Source: Parapristionchus giblindavisi
Lineage: Eukaryota > Nematoda > Chromadorea > Rhabditida > Diplogasteridae
NCBI GenBank assembly: GCA_943737045.1
Contig: CALSFV010000209.1
Location: forward strand, 1,387,501-1,451,500
Reading direction: 5' to 3'
Length of the DNA: 64,000 bases
Below the pieces are notes generated by a model. That model saw only the letters and a program-made list of their open reading frames with translations. It did not search any database and was not told where the DNA came from. Positions 57,228 through 64,000 of the stretch are shown here, one piece after another. The stretch's first letter is position 1, and every line of letters begins with the position of its first letter. The position numbers were made by a program, and so were the translations under genes.

Positions 57228-60047
57228 TCAATCGATAGCGGCCATCTTGAGTTCAGCCGCGACGCGACCATTGAACAGCGGGAGTACGGTAGCATTATCC
57301 TGTAAACCAATCAATAATCATTACATTACTGTACAAGTGATACAGTACCTTAACAAGGAGTAGTTGATATTTCTGATTATTGATCGGCTCAACATCGGGT
57401 ACCGTATCCTCGTCGTCGTCAAAATCGTCACAGGAAGTCTTGAAGAAGAATCTGAAATCAATAGTTATTAGGGTTGCAGGAACGGTGGCGAATTCTACGC
57501 ACCCAATTGCCATCCCTTCCCTTCTCTCTAACAATCGCCCGTGAGAGACACTCTCTCCCTTCCTAAATTCGTAGTTTGGCCTATCACTGCGAGAGAGTGC
57601 GTAGTCCCCGCACTTTTGCGGGGACTACGCACTCTTTCTCGCCTCTCCCTGACCCTATCTCTACTCTCTCCCCGCTCCACCCGGCTCGCCCCCATTGAGG
57701 CACATTTGAAGACATATCCAACTCCCCTCTCATCTAAGAGCTTGGCAGTCAACAGCAAAGTTGTAGCTCACATCGACCCGGTTCTGATTCTTTTTTGGAA
57801 GAATCGATACGATCAAAACAAACGAAATTACATTCGTTCTACGGTTTCAGATAGAAATCGAAACAATTACCGTTCAAAATAAGTGTTGGTGTGGACATTT
57901 GAATTTCTCTCAATGATCATAGGAATCAGATTTCCCCCTGAATATTTATTATGTTGAGTTCCTGTCATTCCATCTATTTTTCATTTCAATGATTCAATGT
58001 CTCGAGAGGGACATTGTTAACCTCTCATGGTCCGCTCTTCCACTCTCGTCGCTCTGCTGGTAGTGAGATTATCTATGACAGATCAATAAAAATTCGCATA
58101 CCATAAATATACGATGTCCCGGTGTCCGAGACTGTTACATTGTTTTCATTTTTCACGGTCTTGATGCAGTATTTATTATCTAAGTGTTTTTAGTGTAGAT
58201 TTGTTTGCCCAATGCACTTATGTATAATAATAAAAAATGAAAAAAAACAGCTAGCGCAGCGGAGCAAAATAGGTGAACTATTGCATACTGAATAATACTT
58301 CTGTAAACAGCATTCAGTCGCCAGTCTTTTTCCATTAAAAATATCTAAATTAAATTGAAATTGGAAAAAAAATGAAACTAAATTGAGGATACTTGTAGGG
58401 AATTTGCTTATTAAACATTTGGTTCAAAATCCGTTTGAAATTAATATGAAATACAGGGCTATTGACCAGTAACAATTCTCCATAACGAACGAAATTAGGT
58501 TTCGTCCACTTTGACTGTCAATGGTATTTTTATGGGCAAAGTCGTAATTGAACTCCTGTAATCTCGCCACTTTGTAGATGTGTTAGGTAGATGTTTGGGC
58601 ACATCATACCAAATTTTTAGATGTTTAGAAAAACCGGCCGGGAAATACCGTATGCCCAAAATATGGTATGGATTTTTTTTCGAATTTTCTCTTCAAGAAG
58701 CGCAATCCTTCTGAAATTTGCATGGTGGTGAACTATGGCCATGTGAAATACTTGTTGAATCGGAGGCCCGTAGCTCAACTACAGACTGAGTTATGACATT
58801 TTTACGAAATTTTGATGGGTCAGGCGAAATTAGCTAATTCCTCGGAGCGATATGCAAGCAACGTGGTTAATGGCTTAAAACGTTCACTGATAGTTGTTCG
58901 TTCCTCATAAAAAATTGGACTAATAGAAAAAAACTACCTGAGAATAAACCTATTTTTACGAACGCACCTCGGCATTTCAAGAATGATTAAATCATCTCAT
59001 CATCGTAGGTAACAATCAATAACATACAAATTTTCTCCAATGGTTACACTATTTAATAAAACAAACCGGGGGCTGAGCGGTCAAGTACGAAGAAAGTTAT
59101 AGCGATTCAAATTTTGGGGCCAGACTTTTGCACGGTACTGTAAGTGCATTGGGCAAACAAATCCACACTAGAAACACTTAGATAATAAATACTGCATCAA
59201 GACCTTGAAAAATGAAAACAATGTAACAGTCTCGGACACCGGGACACAGTTTTCATACAAAAACACATGAAGAACAATATTTCCGGCCATATCCTTAGTT
59301 GAGTTATTTGTAGAGGAGGTCATTAGGAACCGAATGAAAAAAAAAATTTACACGGTTGCTCAAAAACGAAGCGAGTCACACTCATTTGAAGTTGACGGTA
59401 AAAAAATTGCATAATTATGCAAATTACGAAAAAACAAAAAATTTCAAAATGTTGTTTTCGCACTCAGTTAGGCCAGTCTAACAACTATCAATAAAAAAAG
59501 AGGAAAATTATTTTTTCTGTGCAAAAAGGTTTTTATTTTCATACACTTTTACAGGAGATCCGTGATAAATCAACAATACATTGAAACATAAATCAACAAT
59601 GAGTCACAGTTTTATCTATCTACCATTGAAATTGTATGTATTACAATTACAAATAAAAACTAACTAATCGTAAGTAACTGCTGTGCACTCTGTTTCCTTC
59701 TACCCTGATCATGACTACGATGATGAGGATAATGTTCAGTCAGTCGTTGATCGATATTGTGGTGTTGATCTACCGTATCCTTTCTGTAATTTCCGAGAAA
59801 TGAAAAAAAATACTAACATTAGCATTAGATATTTAGTCGATCTGTCCGTTATAAACCAAAGCAAATGAACCCGTTGAATTGACGTTTCCTTTTGCTGACA
59901 AAGTCAAAAAAATCATTAAAATACGATGCACCATATATGGGGTCAAAAGTGAATAAAATAAAATAAATGGAATACACGCAGCGACTAAACACAGTAAGTC
60001 AGGGCTCAAACTAATCTGAATCTCTACTCTCACCTTGATCGTTCCAT
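57228..60047 (-). CDS. Small acidic protein, tentative three-exon model (62 aa)
   Basis: I do not recognise the product. The last two exons are the best supported: 57451-57349 (acceptor TGATTTCAG, donor GTACTG) and 57299-57228, ending in TGA. They read FFFKTSCDDFDDDEDTVPDV, YQLLLVK and NATVLPLFNGRVAAELKMAA. A phase-compatible first exon, MERSR, lies at 60047-60034 with a GTGAGA donor. The joined length is 189 bases. The link across the 2.6-kb intron is a guess, and other exons could lie between. A CGATGTCCCGG inverted-repeat element (58114-59248) occupies that intron. Confidence 0.4.
57594..57635. repeat. Perfect 19-bp hairpin
   Basis: AGAGTGCGTAGTCCCCGCA (57594-57612), loop CTTT, then the exact complement at 57617-57635. 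Flanking CGAGAG/CTCTTTCTCG extend it loosely. It lies in a CTCTC-rich segment related to the hairpin repeats near the left end of the window. Confidence 0.95.
58114..59248. mobile_element. 1.1-kb element with about 115-bp inverted ends
   Basis: GTCCCGGTGTCCGAGACTGT near 58117 is complemented by ACAGTCTCGGACACCGGGAC ending near 59245. The match extends inward to ATTGGGCAAACAAAT (left complement at 58200). The interior of about 0.9 kb is not palindromic and has no recognisable gene. Confidence 0.85.
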
Positions 60048-60379
60048 TGAATGATGATGACTATGATGGAGTGGAGTGAGCAGAGGAGGAGGAGGGGCCA
60101 TGGGAGTATGAGACGAGCCTGATAGAAGGAGATTGATAAAAAAAGTAAATGTACATCGCGTTATTCAATGCACACGAACGCCTGTGGAAGATCTCTTCTA
60201 GATCAGTGGTTTTATTCACTAGAATATTTCAGTGGATTTCAGTGGTTTCCCGAATACCTTAATTATTGAAAAATTGAATTTTTTCAAATCAAAAAAAGAT
60301 TCGGAAATTTTTTAAAATTCGGTAAATTTTCCGACTTTTTCTCGGAAAATTCGGAAAATGTAAAATGCACAGCACTGAT
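60048..60379. other. Gap between the small acidic gene and the nonaspanin duplicate
   Basis: No exon seen. The duplicate's similarity to the parent begins abruptly near 60380. Confidence 0.4.
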
Positions 60380-63300
60380 GTATATCAACAACCACTTCGC
60401 CCAAAAGTACCATAAGGCGGATAACACCGGTAAATTCCGTGTGGTAGGATTCGAAGCTAGACCACGCTCAGTCAAGCATGTTGACTTTAAGAGTGGAGGG
60501 GTGAGTTGATCTTTGATCTCTCGAATGATCTTTGATCTCTAGGTTGATCTTTGATCTCTAGGATGATCTTTGATCTTTATAGGAGTGCTCTACGGTTCCG
60601 GAAGACGCCGAGTACCAGGAAGTGACGGGAACCGAACAGGAGATTCACTGGACTTACTCGGTACGGTTTTCGTCATTACTTTGTGCCGCGTTCAACAGTT
60701 GCGAAGAGAACAAGCGACTTTTTGCATGGTTATTGTTGAACAAAAAAAAAGAGAATATAGGAATATAGAAGAGCAGAAATGTGCGAAATAGTCTTTTGTT
60801 ACTTGAGGTTGAGGTTTAAAAAAGACCGATCAATGAAATATATTTTAAATATATTTAAGGTGCATTGGGAAGAGTCGGAGATTCCATGGGCCTCCCGTTG
60901 GGATGTCTACTTGAAGGTACGCTATTATCGATTTTCATTCCTTTATTTGTTGTCGCACCAATCACGGGTGTATCAGATAAATAAAAAAAAACAAATAAAT
61001 GTTATTATTGGTTTTTCATTTTGGTTTTCGATTATGAAGGCGTCTACCGATCACTTTATTACGACAGTATTATGTGATATAGCTCACCTGAAACACGATA
61101 CTGCCTGGTCTTTTGGAGTCAATATAAAAATCTATATTTGTGACAAAAATCGATATTTGCAGGCTCGCGCAGTCGATATCCATTGGTTCTCCATTCTCAA
61201 CTCGATCATCGTTGTCATTTCTCTTACCGGTAAGGCGTGATGGAATACTGTAGACCCTGATGGACTGCAGTCCCTGATATCGATTGATGGTGTCGTAGAC
61301 TAATATCTGATCTGTTAGGGACATCGATATCGAATGCATTTTAGTAAGTAGAGGACGATCACTGTAGCTCAATGATGTGCTGTAATATTTTCACTGATGT
61401 ATATTGATTAGCTACGGTAGGCGGCTACGAATATTATTGCAGTCAGCTATAGATGGTCCTCATTTTCGAGAATCAATTTCAATCAATCACTATCTAATCA
61501 ATAATTTTAATCAATCAATATCAGGCTTCCTCTCGGTCTCGATCATTCGTACCGTACGCCGTGATATTGCCCACTATAATCGTGATGAGGAAACAGTGAT
61601 TATTGATTTTTTAGTTGTATCTCTTTTTCTTACTTATGACTTCGTAAAAAATTTTTAATGTTAATTTTTTATAGTATTATTGCTTTTGTGTGTTATAGTC
61701 GCGTTCATATGAAATCGTTGAAACTTGAAATTGACAGGATGAGACACTCGAGGAGACTGGATGGAAGCTCGTCCACGGTGATGTGTTCCGTCCTCCGCCC
61801 CATCAGGTACGGTAGTTTGGTGGTATCGTGAACTGACTATGGTAATCTTTGATCTTTGGTGTTTGATCTTTGATCTTTTCTAGATGATCTTGGTCAACCT
61901 CGTGGGAACGGGACAACAGCTGCTCGGCATGGTCTCGGTGAATGTTTGTATGTTTATTATTTATTGGCATAAATGGTTTTATCATACATGGTAGTTCATA
62001 CCCCTGTAAAATTAGAGATTTTCGAAAATTTGTGGAATGCCCCCCCCCCTGTAAAAAGTTACGTTTTTACTGTAAAATGTTTGAGAAAAAAAGTGAAGGA
62101 CCGTGTAAAATTAACCAGTTTTTGTTCGGAGGCCCCCTGCAGAATCGAGCTAGTATTGCTTAAAGACCACATAAACAGTATTTCCAATGTGATCTTTTCA
62201 TTAATTATTTAATTAATTAAATAAAGTACATTCCAGTCTTCGCGGCCCGTGGTATGTTGTCTCCCTCATCTCGAGGCTCACTCACCTCTGCCGCCATCTT
62301 CCTCTATTGCTTCATGGGATTGCTTGCCGGGAGAGTGAATATTGGGCGATATACGGTAGTCACACCGTTGGAGATATACGGTAGTCACACCGTTGGAGAT
62401 ATACGGTAGTCACACCATTGGAGATATACGGTAGTCACACCGTTGGAGATATACGGTAGTCACACCATTGGAGATATACGGTAGTCACACCGTTGGAGAT
62501 ATACGGTAGTCACACCGTTGGAGATATACGGTAGTCACACCGTTGGAGATATACGGTAGTCACACCGTTCGAGATATACGGTAGTCACACCGTTGGAAAT
62601 ATACGGTAGTCACACCGTTGGAGATATACGGTAGTCACACCGTTGGAGATATACGGTAGTCACACCGTTGGATCCTATCGAGGAGTGGCTTTTTTGTCAA
62701 CTGTTTGGTGACGGGATCTGAGGTTTGCCGTGTAGCAGAACTTACGTAAAAGTGGGCTTAATTATCTTAATTAATTAATTATTAATACAATACAATGACC
62801 TTTATCAAGGACAAAACCATTGTGGAGTGGATGGTTCTCACTAAATGACTGGTTAGTCTGGTCCTGCTAACGGGGCCTGGCCAAGGGGCACTTCTATCTT
62901 GAATTATTCTTCGTTAATGAAAAAGGGTTAATTGTTTCATTTTCAGATATTTTGCCGGTCGCCTCTACAAAGGCTTCCGTGGCAAGAACCCGATTCATTG
63001 CGCTGTTCAGGCTTGATCTTTGATCTCTAATCTCTTTTGATCTTTGAACTTGATCTTTAATCTTTGATCTTTTGATCACTCATTCTCTTCAGACTGGTAT
63101 GTTCCCCTCGATTATTCTCGGCGCTGGCTTCCTGCTCAACTTCTTCCTCATCTCCAAGCACAATTCGGGCGCGGTAAGAGATCAAAGATCAAACCACAAA
63201 GAATATAATATATCAAAGTCGAAATGAACTCTGAACTTTCCTTTATTAAATTCCTGTCATTTCGTTTACATGGTAAATAGTCGTAGCTGTACTAGTTCCT

Positions 63301-63543
63301 AATAATTTGATCAATCAAGAATGTGACTTTATAAATAAATTAATCAAAGATCAAACTGCAGTATCCAACGATCAGACTACAAAGATCAAAGACCGATCCT
63401 TGTAGGTTCCATTCGGAACGATGATCGCGTTGCTCTTCATGTGCTTTGGTATCGATCTCCCTCTCACCTTTCTCGGCTTCTACTTTGGCTACCGTAAGCA
63501 GAGCTACCAGCATCCCGTCAGGACCAATCAGATTCCGAGACAG
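60380..63543 (+). pseudogene. 5'-truncated duplicate of the TM9SF4-type gene (exons 6-16 equivalents)
   Basis: Exon copies: 60380-60500, 60583-60660, 60860-60916, 61163-61229, 61525-61595, 61738-61806, 61884-61947, 62237-62330, 62947-63010, 63093-63173, 63406-63543. Introns are also similar to the parent, so this is a genomic duplication, not a retrocopy. Exons 1-5 are absent. Defects: exon 6 loses two codons and its TTTAG acceptor; the exon 13 donor is GA instead of GT (62331-62332); the exon 14 donor is GC; exon 15 loses one codon (TGMLFPS to TGMFPS); W becomes C in LLFMWFG. Homology resumes after the small insert at 63812-63954, so it continues past the window. Coding changes are few, indicating a fairly young copy. 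Confidence 0.88.
62346..62670 (+). repeat. 25-bp minisatellite, 13 copies
   Basis: Thirteen tandem copies of GAGATATACGGTAGTCACAC plus CGTTG (25 bp), nearly identical. The parent gene has a single copy at about 40042-40066. It lies just after the destroyed exon 13 donor. Confidence 0.98.
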
Positions 63544-63811
63544 GTAGGGGAGAGATCAAAGATCAAAGATCAAAGATAAGATGGGGTTTGGGTGGTTGAG
63601 TGCTTGTAAGACAAACCAGGCACTTTGAGGTTTCATATGGTTGAGAATTAGCTAAATAAATGGTATTTTGGCTTATAATTAGAGTGTGGCATACCATGTC
63701 CTATGAATACGAACAATTGCTGTTACGAGATTGTAGGCATATTTGTATTTTGCTACTCGCTAAAGATTGATCTTTCATAGTATTGTCAATTTCTCATTCA
63801 TAGACATTATA

Positions 63812-63954
63812 TTGACCGTATAAAATACACTTGTTTATTTGGTACGAGAGTAGCCAACCACTGCCACAATGAATGTTTAGAGAGAGAGCACCGGTGGGAG
63901 AGTAGGTAAATCAGAGAGAGCGAGGAAGGAAAGGAGTACATTTTATACGGACAA
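63812..63954. mobile_element. 143-bp MITE inserted in the nonaspanin duplicate
   Basis: TTGACCGTATAAAAT at the left and ATTTTATACGGACAA at the right are inverted ends, with TA outside both. The parent intron has an uninterrupted stretch at 42228-42250 (AGACATTTTAATAGG), so the insertion is directly visible. The centre contains GAGAGAGAGCACCGG. Confidence 0.85.
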
Positions 63955-64000
63955 TAGTAGGTTTTTTTAAAACGTAAACGTTTGTAATCGATAATGATCT

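Noticed and set aside
59683..59868. Plus-strand exon with an acidic DHDYDDEDNV stretch
   Set aside because: No convincing acceptor or downstream exon; possibly a chance frame.
60380..63543. Second functional TM9SF gene
   Set aside because: Missing exons 1-5, a GA in place of the exon 13 donor GT, and lost codons argue for a pseudogene.

Overview
The window looks like nuclear DNA from a free-living nematode. It has compact many-intron genes, a major-sperm-protein (MSP) domain gene, Tc1-like elements, and splice acceptors directly upstream of start codons. A diplogastrid such as Pristionchus would fit the dense introns and the recurring TACGGTA and GATCAAA words, but the species is an inference. 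I rebuilt gene models by hand from splice sites and protein similarity. Four models keep frame across every junction.

Layout. (1) 1-7,890: no convincing gene; a foldback element, short hairpin repeats and long CT/GA simple repeats. (2) 7,898-16,408, minus strand: complete 17-exon cytoplasmic asparaginyl-tRNA synthetase (549 codons). (3) 16,705-30,480: a 13.8-kb block bounded by imperfect GCACC-rich terminal inverted repeats and a perfect 9-bp target duplication. It lies between the head-to-head synthetase and nonaspanin genes. Inside are a TACTGTAG-type minisatellite, a palindrome with tRNA-like modules, a 2.8-kb foldback, a 4.6-kb array of 54-bp repeats, a Helitron-like 3' end and a decayed cysteine-rich gene candidate. 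(4) 31,373-43,606, plus: complete 21-exon TM9SF4-type nonaspanin (625 aa), with a complete antisense MSP-domain gene (198 aa) nested in intron 4. (5) 44,636-54,980, plus: 15-exon multi-pass protein of the DNAJC22/wurst type (410 aa) with a degenerate J domain; its introns carry a Tc1-like palindrome and a 4-kb TTAA-flanked foldback. (6) 55,220-60,050: a second Tc1-like palindrome, a small acidic minus-strand spliced ORF and another inverted-repeat element. (7) 60,380-64,000: a 5'-truncated genomic duplicate of the nonaspanin gene (exons 6-16 seen), with a destroyed splice donor and a 25-bp unit grown from 1 to 13 copies.

The genes do not form an obvious pathway; the synthetase, nonaspanin and chaperone-like genes are housekeeping types. 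The dominant theme is palindromic mobile DNA. At least ten foldback or inverted-repeat elements sit in introns or between genes, several with recognisable target duplications (TA, TTAA, 3-bp TTA/TGA, 9-bp). Comparing the nonaspanin gene with its duplicate shows empty versus filled insertion sites directly.
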